Shown: positions 8,551 through 16,575 of the stretch, in pieces
How positions within the stretch are numbered: the first letter of the stretch is position 1
How the letters are laid out: each line of letters opens with the position of its first letter
Source of the DNA: Roseovarius pacificus
GTDB taxonomy: Bacteria; Pseudomonadota; Alphaproteobacteria; Rhodobacterales; Rhodobacteraceae
Length of the DNA stretch: 47,727 nt
Direction: 5' to 3'
Assembly: GCF_900142665.1 (NCBI RefSeq)
Contig: NZ_FRBR01000020.1
Span: 1-47,727, forward strand
Notes under the pieces: model-generated
The model's input: the letters and a program-made list of their open reading frames with translations, nothing else
The model's database searches: none
What the model was told of the DNA's origin: nothing
Position numbers and translations under genes: made by a program

Positions 8551-11071
8551 CCCTGCCCTCCGCACTCATCTTTTCTTTTACCGCCTCCGCAATCTCCGGG
8601 GACATGTCATATCCATCATACTCGTCGAGAAGCGCTTCATCGTAGGTCTCAAAAGCCCATTCATTCACAACTTCCAGTGCCCCGGACGCCATCAAGCCAT
8701 GCGAGGCGCAGATCGTCTCGAACTCTGTGTCAGACCAATGCTCCCGAGTAACTAGTTCGAGGACAAGGGCGCCGTGTTTCGGGTCAAGCCCCGCCAGCTG
8801 GCTTTGGCTGGCGGGCCCAGACGCACCACTTTCTTCCTCTTCGACATCGAAAATCTGACCGAGGACGGACGACACGCGCTCAGTGTCCGAACGGATTGCT
8901 GCGATCCGCGACGCGTCGAGTTTGGGTCCGCTGGCTTTTTCAAGATCGGGTATCGCTTCGCCCGGGCGACCCGGTTGCGAGGCACGAACAGCGCGAGGAC
9001 CATCCGCGACTTCGCCAGCATGCAGATCCGAGTAGGCAAGCGCAGGATCGAGGCCCAAAGCCTTGTAGATTTTCTCGATGCTTGCGACTTCGTCGGAGTG
9101 AATAATGCCATCGGCATGTGCTGCACCAACCAGTGCTGCCCGCATAGCGGCCTGGCTGTCTTGGCCCACATCCTTCAATTTGCGCCGCAGAAGCGTCATG
9201 TCCGGCGGCACGGCCAAGAACCATTCAAGGTTTGCACGCAGCCTGCGGCGTTCCTGATCGCTGAGGGCCGCGGCGGAAACCTGATCCTCCAGCGCCCTGC
9301 GCTCGGGCTCCGCGATGCGACCATCCGCATGGGCGACGAAGGACCCGAGCGCTAGTTCCATAAGAGCGTTTCGATAGCTTTCGGAAACTTCCTCCAGTCT
9401 TTCGATGGGTTCACCCAAGCTAAACAGCACAACAGGTTCCTCTGCCTTGGGTGATCGGAGTGCAAACCGAGGGTCAGGTGCGAGACCAAAACCCAGGCGC
9501 GCGAGCGCGTCGGCCGCTCCTGTCATCTGCCTTTTCGCGATCTTCTCGTTCGTTTCTCCCTCCAGCCGTCCGATGACCTCCTTGAGCGGCACCAATCCCC
9601 CTCGATCGACGACATCGCTTGCCCAGAATTTCAAGCGGTCCATTTCCTCAGATGGGAAGGCTTCCCAAAGTTCAGTGGGCATCAAAGCATGCGCTTCAAC
9701 GCTTCCGCGACCTTCAGGATTTCGGCCCAGGAAGCGACTGAGCTTGTCGAGATCGTTCATCACCTCATCAGCCAGCTCCTGAGCAATCTCGATCGGTTTG
9801 CGCAGGCCGGAAATATCCGGGACAGGCTTGCCATCCAAGGTTGGGTTGGCGGACCCCTGAAACTCGCTGGAAGCGGCCCGATAGGACGCCGTGAGCTTCT
9901 TCCTAGGCTTGGTAACTTTTAGTCCGTCCGGAAATCGTTCATCAAATCGCATGCGGAAGAGGGCGATGAACTCGTCACGGCACCGCGTCGCAGGAGTTCT
10001 AAGATTGCCTTCGGGATGGCAGATGAACCAACTCAGCAACCAGTCCGCAGTCAGGTGCTCGCCTTTGTCGATCCGAACTCCAATTGCGTATTTGAGTGAG
10101 AACGGAAGTTCCCAGCCCTGCTTCTCGAAAATCGGTTCGATAGCGTCGAGGTCGGTTTCGGCAAGCATCGCAATGTCGAGGAACTCACCCAGATAGCGTC
10201 TGACCGAGTGGTTGTCAGGGTAAAGTGACTGCAGCCGCCGAACTTCTTGGACGATATCCTTGGCATCTTCGTCGGACTGATCGACGAAGAAGCGACGCTC
10301 CAGCCCGTAGAAGTACAGGAACATGTAGCCGGGGTTATAGGAGGCGTCGCTTCGCCCACTTGCCAACCACTCCAAGTAGGTTGCCCGACACTGGGGTGAG
10401 ATATCCGAGTATCCGGGCCAATACGGCATGCCATCGCCAGCCTTGTCCCTGCCCGAGCGCGCGACCGACAGGGATGGATCGATATAGGCTCGGCATTTGT
10501 CACGATACCCGTAGGAGTTCAGCAAGGGAGGCGTGCCAACATAGACCATGCCGCCGATGCTGCGGCCCGCGACGCTAGCTGTTTCGCTAGAAGGGACCCA
10601 CCCGCTTTTCTTTGTTCGGGACAACCTGCTCGATGCAACTCGCCCAGATTGTTTTCTTTCAGCGGCTGCCGCAAGAGCTGGTGCCGCAGACTTTCCGGCC
10701 CGAACGATCTCGGCGTAGTCCTGCTTCGGTGGAGAAAAGGCATGAGTCGCAGCCGATGCCTTGGAAACACTAGCTTCGCGAGTTCGTTCGCGTTCACGCC
10801 CGACACGTTTATTATACGCATTTGGAGGCACTACCGGCGCTGAATTCGATTTTGGTGTTTCCGAACTCTTTGCGCCGCCATTTGTAGCGGCAATTTTTCT
10901 AGATCGCCGCCTTTCTTGCCACCAAACCAAAACGATGGGCGCTCCCAATGCAAAAAGAACTTGGCTGCCGTCCGACCAAGACTGCAATCCAAGTGTAACA
11001 ATTACCAAAGCAGCAAAGAAATAAATCGCTAGAAAAAATGTAACTCGAAAAACCTTCCATACAAAACTCAT
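8543..11071 (-). CDS. sngA: membrane-anchored TerB-domain protein (Shango SngA-like)
   Basis: About 842 residues from ATG 11071 (GGAG nine bases upstream; the frame stays open to a TTG at 11128). Two hydrophobic segments at residues 8-30 and 36-50 predict an N-terminal membrane hairpin. A basic, low-complexity linker follows to about 170. A TerB-N-like region (PPLLNSYGYRDKC to RYLGEFLDIA) spans about 180-300. A TerB domain with two acidic D/E-rich half sites (AHADGRIAEPE and AHADGIIHSDE) lies at about 575-690, and a TerB-C-like region near 760-840. TerB half sites bind metal in known members. The protein probably tethers the helicase and ATPase to the membrane. Confidence 0.8.
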   Translation of the reverse strand: MSFVWKVFRVTFFLAIYFFAALVIVTLGLQSWSDGSQVLFALGAPIVLVWWQERRRSRKIAATNGGAKSSETPKSNSAPVVPPNAYNKRVGRERERTREASVSKASAATHAFSPPKQDYAEIVRAGKSAAPALAAAAERKQSGRVASSRLSRTKKSGWVPSSETASVAGRSIGGMVYVGTPPLLNSYGYRDKCRAYIDPSLSVARSGRDKAGDGMPYWPGYSDISPQCRATYLEWLASGRSDASYNPGYMFLYFYGLERRFFVDQSDEDAKDIVQEVRRLQSLYPDNHSVRRYLGEFLDIAMLAETDLDAIEPIFEKQGWELPFSLKYAIGVRIDKGEHLTADWLLSWFICHPEGNLRTPATRCRDEFIALFRMRFDERFPDGLKVTKPRKKLTASYRAASSEFQGSANPTLDGKPVPDISGLRKPIEIAQELADEVMNDLDKLSRFLGRNPEGRGSVEAHALMPTELWEAFPSEEMDRLKFWASDVVDRGGLVPLKEVIGRLEGETNEKIAKRQMTGAADALARLGFGLAPDPRFALRSPKAEEPVVLFSLGEPIERLEEVSESYRNALMELALGSFVAHADGRIAEPERRALEDQVSAAALSDQERRRLRANLEWFLAVPPDMTLLRRKLKDVGQDSQAAMRAALVGAAHADGIIHSDEVASIEKIYKALGLDPALAYSDLHAGEVADGPRAVRASQPGRPGEAIPDLEKASGPKLDASRIAAIRSDTERVSSVLGQIFDVEEEESGASGPASQSQLAGLDPKHGALVLELVTREHWSDTEFETICASHGLMASGALEVVNEWAFETYDEALLDEYDGYDMSPEIAEAVKEKMSAEGRDV

Positions 11072-11184
11072 CAATAAAATCTCCAAACTGGCCAGTTCGA
11101 TCTCTAGAGAACGGCGCCCACATCTCAACCTCTAGGCGATTTTTCTCTGCTCGAACAATCGAATCCCCAGTGGGGGTGCACATT

Positions 11185-11487
11185 TCAGCAGTTTTCGAAG
11201 AGGTCAGGCGTGTTCGTGTCACGAACTCGGCTCAAACCTTCGCCAACATGCAAACATGGGTGCTTTATCCTATACAATCCCTTCGCGCCCTCAAAATGAG
11301 CGCTGCCACCATTGGGCATATGGACCGTGACCACGTCTGCACCGCATATGGGGCACTGATGCCGGAAACTGCGCTGGCGCTTTGCCTTCGAAGAAGACTG
11401 TAAGACCCAGCTTTCTCGAACGTCGGTAGTGCCACCATTTGGCAAGTGCCGCGAATGAGCTCGCCGTCGAAACCAACGAGGATCCAT
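11185..11487 (-). CDS. small zinc-ribbon protein linked to sbcC and Shango core
   Basis: A 100-residue basic protein of unrecognised family. It has a CPIC knuckle near residue 45 and a later H-P-C-L-H group near residue 80 that could complete a zinc site. A short motif is repeated: HLPNGGTT near residue 14 and HMPNGGSA near residue 57, each followed by acidic or aromatic residues, suggesting an internal duplication in which only the second unit keeps its cysteines. The start ATG shares one base with the sbcC stop (TGATG), strong evidence for a real, coupled gene. It lies 113 bases before the TerB gene and may be an adaptor between the two modules; that is inference. Confidence 0.6.
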   Translation of the reverse strand: MDPRWFRRRAHSRHLPNGGTTDVRESWVLQSSSKAKRQRSFRHQCPICGADVVTVHMPNGGSAHFEGAKGLYRIKHPCLHVGEGLSRVRDTNTPDLFENC

Positions 11488-14400
11488 CAGACCACCCCCC
11501 TTTCCTCTATACTACTCCCAGACATCCCTTTTCTGACATAGAAGCCGTTTGGGATCGCCTCCTGGACGAGCGGTACATGCGAAATCAGACCCACGGCACG
11601 GTTCTGTCGGACGATGGAGTTGAGGACCTGTAGGACCTGGTCGAGCGTGCCGGACCCATTTTCGGTGTCGAGGCTTCCAAACCCTTCGTCGATGAAAATC
11701 GTGTCGAGCCGGACCTTGCCGCTCGCCGCTTCGACCACGTCGGCAAGACCAAGTGCGAGAGCGAGTGCCGCAATGAACGTCTCGCCGCCTGAGAGTGTGC
11801 TTGTAGCGCGAGATTTCCCGGTGTGCGCGTCAAACACCTGTGTGCCAAGGCCTCGTTTACCTCGCCCTCCATTCTCCACCTCGCGCTCAAGACTATACTG
11901 ATAGTTTGTCATTGGGCCGAAGCGTAAGTTTGCCGCTTCCAGAATCTGGTCGAACATCGCGCCTATCGCGAATGTCTCCAAGGTCAATCTTTGCGAGTTC
12001 TGCCCGTTCACCAGCGCAGCTAGTCCGCGCAGCGGGCCTGATGCCGCTTCGGCTTCGTCAAGCTTGCGCAGCGTCTCTTCCATCCCCTTTCTAAGCCGAT
12101 CCAAATGATCGACACGGGTCTGGGCGGCAACGCGTTCTTCGGTCGCCCTGCCGAGTGCCTCAGCATGGATCTGGTGCGTTTCCCGCAGCGCTTCGATGTC
12201 AGGCCGGGACATGCCTTCAATCGCAGAGGCAGCATCTGTGACTGCATCAGACGCACTCTTGTGCTCACGCCGGTAGGTCTCGACCGTTTCTCTATCTTCA
12301 TCGAGAGTTTCGATGGCTGGCTTGAGAGACTGAAACGCCTCTGCTGTGAGGCCAACTCCAGCCAGTCTTGTTCGGAAAACCTCCGCCGCCTTCTGATGGC
12401 GCGTCTTGCAGTCCGCGAGCGCCTTGTCCGCGCTTTCGAGATCCTTGACTGCGCCGAGTGCCTTTTCGCGCGCGGAGTTCAGCGCTTTTTCTGCCGCGGT
12501 CCGCGCCGCCTGAAGTGACTCCAGCGACCCGGTCACATTCTTAAGTGTGGCCGCGAGCACCGTCACATCGCGCAGGTTCTCCGGCACCTCGGCAAGCTTG
12601 CCATCGCGGGCCGCCTTGGCCTCGGTTGCCTTGTTCCGCCGCTCATCAAAGCGATCACGCAACTCATCGCGTTTCCGCTCCAGTTCCTCGACCTGCAATT
12701 CCAGTTCGTCAATCCCTGCCTCCGCGGCAAGAATGTCGACGCGGGGCCCAAGAGCTGCGAGTGCGGCGTCCTCACGACCGATCTGCGCCGCGATGACGTC
12801 CGCAAGCTCCTCTGACTGCTGCAGGGTGGACAAGCGTTTCTTTCGCTCCTCGAGCGTCGCTTGTACCCCGATCAGTGCTTCGCCGGCTTGCCGCGCTTCG
12901 CGATCGGCCGCCAGCCATGCGTCTCGCGTCTCTCGGAACGCCTTGTCCAGGCCAGCACTGCCGATGTCGCCCGTCGCAGGAGCGGGATGCTCGGTCGCGC
13001 CGCAGACCGGACATGCCGACCCTGCTTCCAGTTTCGTCGCAAGGTGCAGCGCCTGTGCAGCCGCGAGATTTCTTTCGGCTGTCTCAAGATTATCTCGTGC
13101 CTTCTCGGCCCTTCCTGACGCAGCTTTCGACTTCCGAAGCTGTTCTTCGACAGCGGCCTGAGCCGTCGTAACATCCTGCAAGGCGCCCTCGTAGGACTTG
13201 GCTGCCAGATGCCGTTGGTCGAGTTCTGCGCGTCGACCCACGATCTCGGCGCGCTTCGTCTCGGTCTCACGCGCGACTTTCAGCTCGGCGTTTTTCGAGA
13301 TGCGCTTCTCCTGGAGTTTGGTCAGTTGTGCCTTTGCCGCCTGAAAAGTGTTGTCGGCGTTCTGCTGCTCTTTCAGCGCGGTTTCGACTGCCTGATTGCT
13401 ATCGGCTGCTGCCTCGAGGATTCGACCATATCTCTCCAGTTCGTCGCTTCTCCGGCGCAGGGTTTCGACCTCATCGGCACGGTCTTCCTCGTGCCGGAGC
13501 GCCTCTGCCGCCTTTTCTGCTTCTCTGGCAGCAAGCTCGCTGGCCTCGTCAGCCTTTTTGCGCCCGCCCTCGGCTTCACCAACCTCGCGTTCGGCATCCC
13601 TCACTCGCTCCTCGACATCGATCAGACCGCGCGCGCGCTCGGCTTGTCGGACCTGCTCGGCAAGCGCCTCGATATCGTCCTTCCGCGCCTCAAGTGCGCG
13701 AAGCCGTTCGTTCATCTTTTCGGCCGTCGCGAATTTTTCTTCGATCGCCTCCGCCTGACGCACTGCTTTCTCGGCAGCTTCCGCCGTCGCCTTCCCGGTT
13801 TCTTCGTTCGCGCGTAGCTCTGCACATTTCCCGGTTGCGGCTTCGATGCCCGAAATCAGTGCATCGGTGCTTTCGAACCCTTCTGCCATGAGTTGTTTGA
13901 TGCAGAGTGCACGTTCCTCCCGCACCTGCCGTTCAGCCTCATCGGCTGCGGACTTGAGATCGGCCATGAGCTTTTCGTAAAGCGAGACATCGAAGAGTTC
14001 TCGCAGGATTTCGAGACGCTCTTTTGTCTTGGCCGAAAGGAACTTCTCGAAGCGCCCTTGCGGCAGAAGAACGATCTGGCGAAATTGCTCTGAGCCATAT
14101 CCGAGCATCTCGATGACAGCCGCGTCGACGTCGCGCACCTTCTTCTCGGCCACGATCTTGCCCCGCGCCGCGTCTGTAATGTCGTCTAACGACATACCGG
14201 TCGCATCGAACAGGTAAGCTTCGTGTGCGCTCCGCGTCTCGCCTTCACCGCGTGCCTTGGGTCGCATCTGGTCGGGTCGGCGAAGCACAACATATCGCCG
14301 CTCACCAATGTCGAACACGAACTCCGCCTCGGTCATTACATCCGGATCGGCGTGATCCGAGCGCAGCGACGGAGCCTCTTGCTCCGCCTTCGCCGCTTCT

Positions 14401-14561
14401 CCGAAGAGCGCAAAGGTCATCGCGCTGAAGATGGTCGACTTGCCCGACCCTGTCTGTCCGTAGATGCCGAAAAGACCCGCCTCGACGGCATCCCGAAAGT
14501 CGATAACCACCCGACCCGGATAGGGACCGAACGCCTGAAGTGTTAACCGAACAGGTCTCAT
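11487..14561 (-). CDS. sbcC: SbcC/Rad50-type ATPase of the SbcCD nuclease
   Basis: A 1024-residue SMC-like protein. Walker A GQTGSGKST is at residues 35-43. Two long coiled-coil arms (about 180-480 and 540-850) flank a zinc hook CPVCG near residue 500. The signature LSGGET is about 930 and Walker B DTIFIDEGFGSLD follows. This is the full Rad50/SbcC plan; with SbcD it opens hairpins and trims double-strand ends in an ATP-dependent way. ATG 14561 overlaps the sbcD stop (ATGA). What is unusual is its position: a plasmid-borne sbcDC reading straight into a Shango-type core through a one-base overlap with a small zinc-ribbon gene. Confidence 0.93.
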   Translation of the reverse strand: MRPVRLTLQAFGPYPGRVVIDFRDAVEAGLFGIYGQTGSGKSTIFSAMTFALFGEAAKAEQEAPSLRSDHADPDVMTEAEFVFDIGERRYVVLRRPDQMRPKARGEGETRSAHEAYLFDATGMSLDDITDAARGKIVAEKKVRDVDAAVIEMLGYGSEQFRQIVLLPQGRFEKFLSAKTKERLEILRELFDVSLYEKLMADLKSAADEAERQVREERALCIKQLMAEGFESTDALISGIEAATGKCAELRANEETGKATAEAAEKAVRQAEAIEEKFATAEKMNERLRALEARKDDIEALAEQVRQAERARGLIDVEERVRDAEREVGEAEGGRKKADEASELAAREAEKAAEALRHEEDRADEVETLRRRSDELERYGRILEAAADSNQAVETALKEQQNADNTFQAAKAQLTKLQEKRISKNAELKVARETETKRAEIVGRRAELDQRHLAAKSYEGALQDVTTAQAAVEEQLRKSKAASGRAEKARDNLETAERNLAAAQALHLATKLEAGSACPVCGATEHPAPATGDIGSAGLDKAFRETRDAWLAADREARQAGEALIGVQATLEERKKRLSTLQQSEELADVIAAQIGREDAALAALGPRVDILAAEAGIDELELQVEELERKRDELRDRFDERRNKATEAKAARDGKLAEVPENLRDVTVLAATLKNVTGSLESLQAARTAAEKALNSAREKALGAVKDLESADKALADCKTRHQKAAEVFRTRLAGVGLTAEAFQSLKPAIETLDEDRETVETYRREHKSASDAVTDAASAIEGMSRPDIEALRETHQIHAEALGRATEERVAAQTRVDHLDRLRKGMEETLRKLDEAEAASGPLRGLAALVNGQNSQRLTLETFAIGAMFDQILEAANLRFGPMTNYQYSLEREVENGGRGKRGLGTQVFDAHTGKSRATSTLSGGETFIAALALALGLADVVEAASGKVRLDTIFIDEGFGSLDTENGSGTLDQVLQVLNSIVRQNRAVGLISHVPLVQEAIPNGFYVRKGMSGSSIEERGVV

Positions 14562-15700
14562 TTCACATCCTCCGTCTCCCGCAGGCGACCGAGTGCCGAC
14601 GCTACGACCTCCAGTTCCTTCTCTGAGAACCCTTCGTCCCGCACGTGTTCAACGAAGTCGCCAATGACTTCGACAGGGTTCGCGACCGCCAGGGCACGTC
14701 CCGTTAAGGACTTTACTTCTGGCGCCTGTTCATCCCGCTCGTAGATAAGTTCACAGGCGTTCGGGAACACGTCGCGGATGCGCTTCATTCCATCGATCAC
14801 AGGCGCATCATCGGTAAGCACGGCTTTGATAAAATCGTCAGATCGGTCTGCGAGGAGAAGTTCTGCGTGACGTCCCTTCAAGACGCGCACATGGCGAATG
14901 GGTGTGAAGGGAATGCTCTCAATCGTGGTTTGCCCGACTGCATCGATCTCGACGAGGCTCATCGACTTCTGGCAGTCAGATTCATCAAACCCGAAAGCTA
15001 ATGGCGATCCCGAGTACCGGATATGAGGGGCACCAACCGATTGCGGCCTGTGCAGATGGCCAAGAGCCACATAGTGGGCACCCTCGAACACGGCCGAACT
15101 GACTGTCTCGATGCCCCCGACCCTGGTGAGAGGTCGTTCACTTTCGCTGCTCGAAGCCCCGGCTACGAAAGCATGCGAAACGACGACCCAACGCGTACCA
15201 TCGGGAATGTTACGCCGACCGCAAGCCACCTGAGCCGCGAGAACGTCCTCGGGCGTGTGGAGAGCTTCGTCGGAAAAACATTCACGGGCGGCATACTCGT
15301 AGGCGAAGGGCAACCCTGTGAACGCCACAGGTCCGTGGGCGTCCGTGAGGACCAGCGGTTTCTCGTCCGCACTGATCGCCCCACGTATTAAAGCGCGTCG
15401 TGTGTCTGTCATGATCGCCATAGATGCGATTCGATCACCAGAGTCGTGATTGCCGGCGATCATCACCACAGCCGCGTCAGTCTCCGAGGCAACGCGCGCC
15501 AAGAACCCATTGAACTGCCGCACGGCTGACGTCGGCGGGGCAGCCCGGTCAAAAATATCTCCTGCAATTACAAGAACATCAACGTCGCGGGAGGTGATCG
15601 CCGAAACGATCTGGTCGAGTATTGCTGCGTGATCGGAATCGAGAGGAATCCCGTTGAACTGACGCCCGAGATGGAGGTCGGCGGTGTGAAGAATCCTCAT
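14558..15700 (-). CDS. sbcD: SbcD/Mre11-type nuclease subunit
   Basis: A 380-residue calcineurin-like phosphoesterase. All five metal-binding motifs are visible: HTADLHLG near residue 5, VIAGDIFD near 45, IAGNHDSGD near 82, SHAFVAG near 174 and ALGHLHRPQ near 215. The C-terminal part is the usual capping region that binds the SbcC coiled coil. It is the first gene of the minus-strand run that continues through sbcC, the zinc-ribbon gene and the TerB-ATPase-helicase trio. It is divergent from the WYL regulator across 77 bases. All catalytic residues being intact argues for an active nuclease rather than a relic. Confidence 0.93.
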   Translation of the reverse strand: MRILHTADLHLGRQFNGIPLDSDHAAILDQIVSAITSRDVDVLVIAGDIFDRAAPPTSAVRQFNGFLARVASETDAAVVMIAGNHDSGDRIASMAIMTDTRRALIRGAISADEKPLVLTDAHGPVAFTGLPFAYEYAARECFSDEALHTPEDVLAAQVACGRRNIPDGTRWVVVSHAFVAGASSSESERPLTRVGGIETVSSAVFEGAHYVALGHLHRPQSVGAPHIRYSGSPLAFGFDESDCQKSMSLVEIDAVGQTTIESIPFTPIRHVRVLKGRHAELLLADRSDDFIKAVLTDDAPVIDGMKRIRDVFPNACELIYERDEQAPEVKSLTGRALAVANPVEVIGDFVEHVRDEGFSEKELEVVASALGRLRETEDVK

Positions 15701-15777
15701 GGCAATAGTCCGTATATTTTTTAATCGTATAATTTCTAGATGGACATACAGGCGAGAGTCAAGGTAGGGATGCGCAC
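15701..15777. promoter_or_regulatory. divergent promoter/operator between sbcD and the WYL regulator
   Basis: This AT-rich 77-base gap must hold promoters for both the sbcD-led operon and the WYL gene. A TATAAT lies at 15728-15733 on the plus strand, and AAGGTAGGGA (15761-15770) can serve as ribosome site for ATG 15778. GTCC at 15708-15711 and GGAC at 15742-15745 form the core of a weak inverted repeat across the AT tract, a possible regulator site. BrxR/CapW regulators usually bind inverted repeats in just this position; the exact site here is inference. Confidence 0.45.
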
Positions 15778-16572
15778 ATGAAGCTCGACGACCTCAAACA
15801 TGCGCAGAGAGAGCGCCTGATCTTTCTGGACCGCTGCCTGACTTGGCGGGGTATGGCAAACCGCAAGGATCTGATCGACCACTTCGGTATTTCGACCGCG
15901 CAGGCAGCGCTGGACTTTCGTGTCTATCTCAGTCTAGCGCACAGTACACCGCCGACCTATGATCCGGTGCGAAAGACCTATATTGCTTCGATCGAACACG
16001 AGCCTTTAGCACCATCCGGGCTGACCGAAGCCCTCGATATCCTGACGAGCGATGATGAAGATACGCCGCCTTCCGCGTTGCCACGACCGGAACGCAAGGC
16101 AGATCGGAGGACTATCGCGCTGCTTCACCAGGCAATCAGGTCGGGGAAAGCCCTCCACGTACGGTACACGTCGATGTCGTCCGGTACCGACGAAGGGCAG
16201 TGGATTGCGCCGACCCGCTTCACGTCCGATGGTGAAAGCGTGCACTTGCGTGCCCACAGTTTCAAGCACGGTGAATATCGGAACTACCTCCCGATCCGCA
16301 TCGATCCTGACAGCTCCTTCGAGGAGAAACCCATAGACAAGCCTCTGCCGGAGGACGTGGATTGGAATACTCGAGCAATCATCTGGCTGCGACCAAAGAC
16401 AGGACTTTCAGATGAGCAAGCAAAGGTCGTCAGACGTGAATTCGGCTTTGAAGGCGAATGGCTTCGAGTCGAAACCAGAAAAGCGCTGGAATTCTTTTTT
16501 GATCGTCGATGGGGGTTGGATACCGTGGGCGCACGGCTTGAGCGCGCGAAAACGGACTACGAACCAATATGA
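15778..16572 (+). CDS. WYL-domain transcriptional regulator (BrxR/CapW type)
   Basis: A 264-residue protein with a winged-helix N terminus (about residues 8-70, including RKDLIDHFGISTAQAALDF). A WYL domain spans about 120-185, with VRYTSM at its first strand and the conserved basic ligand site in HLRAHSFKHGEYRNYLPIRI. A WCX-like C-terminal region with a W-L-R-V-E-T core completes it. This three-part plan is that of BrxR and CapW repressors, which control BREX, CBASS and other defence operons and may sense nucleic acid or nucleotide signals. It is divergent from sbcD, so the six-gene sbcD-to-helicase run is its obvious target. It ends three bases from the convergent virD4 gene. Confidence 0.85.
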   Translation: MKLDDLKHAQRERLIFLDRCLTWRGMANRKDLIDHFGISTAQAALDFRVYLSLAHSTPPTYDPVRKTYIASIEHEPLAPSGLTEALDILTSDDEDTPPSALPRPERKADRRTIALLHQAIRSGKALHVRYTSMSSGTDEGQWIAPTRFTSDGESVHLRAHSFKHGEYRNYLPIRIDPDSSFEEKPIDKPLPEDVDWNTRAIIWLRPKTGLSDEQAKVVRREFGFEGEWLRVETRKALEFFFDRRWGLDTVGARLERAKTDYEPI

Positions 16573-16575
16573 TAA

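Noticed and set aside
12547..13161. Plus-strand frame opposite sbcC
   Set aside because: Serine- and arginine-rich, lies over the coiled-coil and zinc-hook codons of sbcC. A shadow frame of GC-rich coding sequence.
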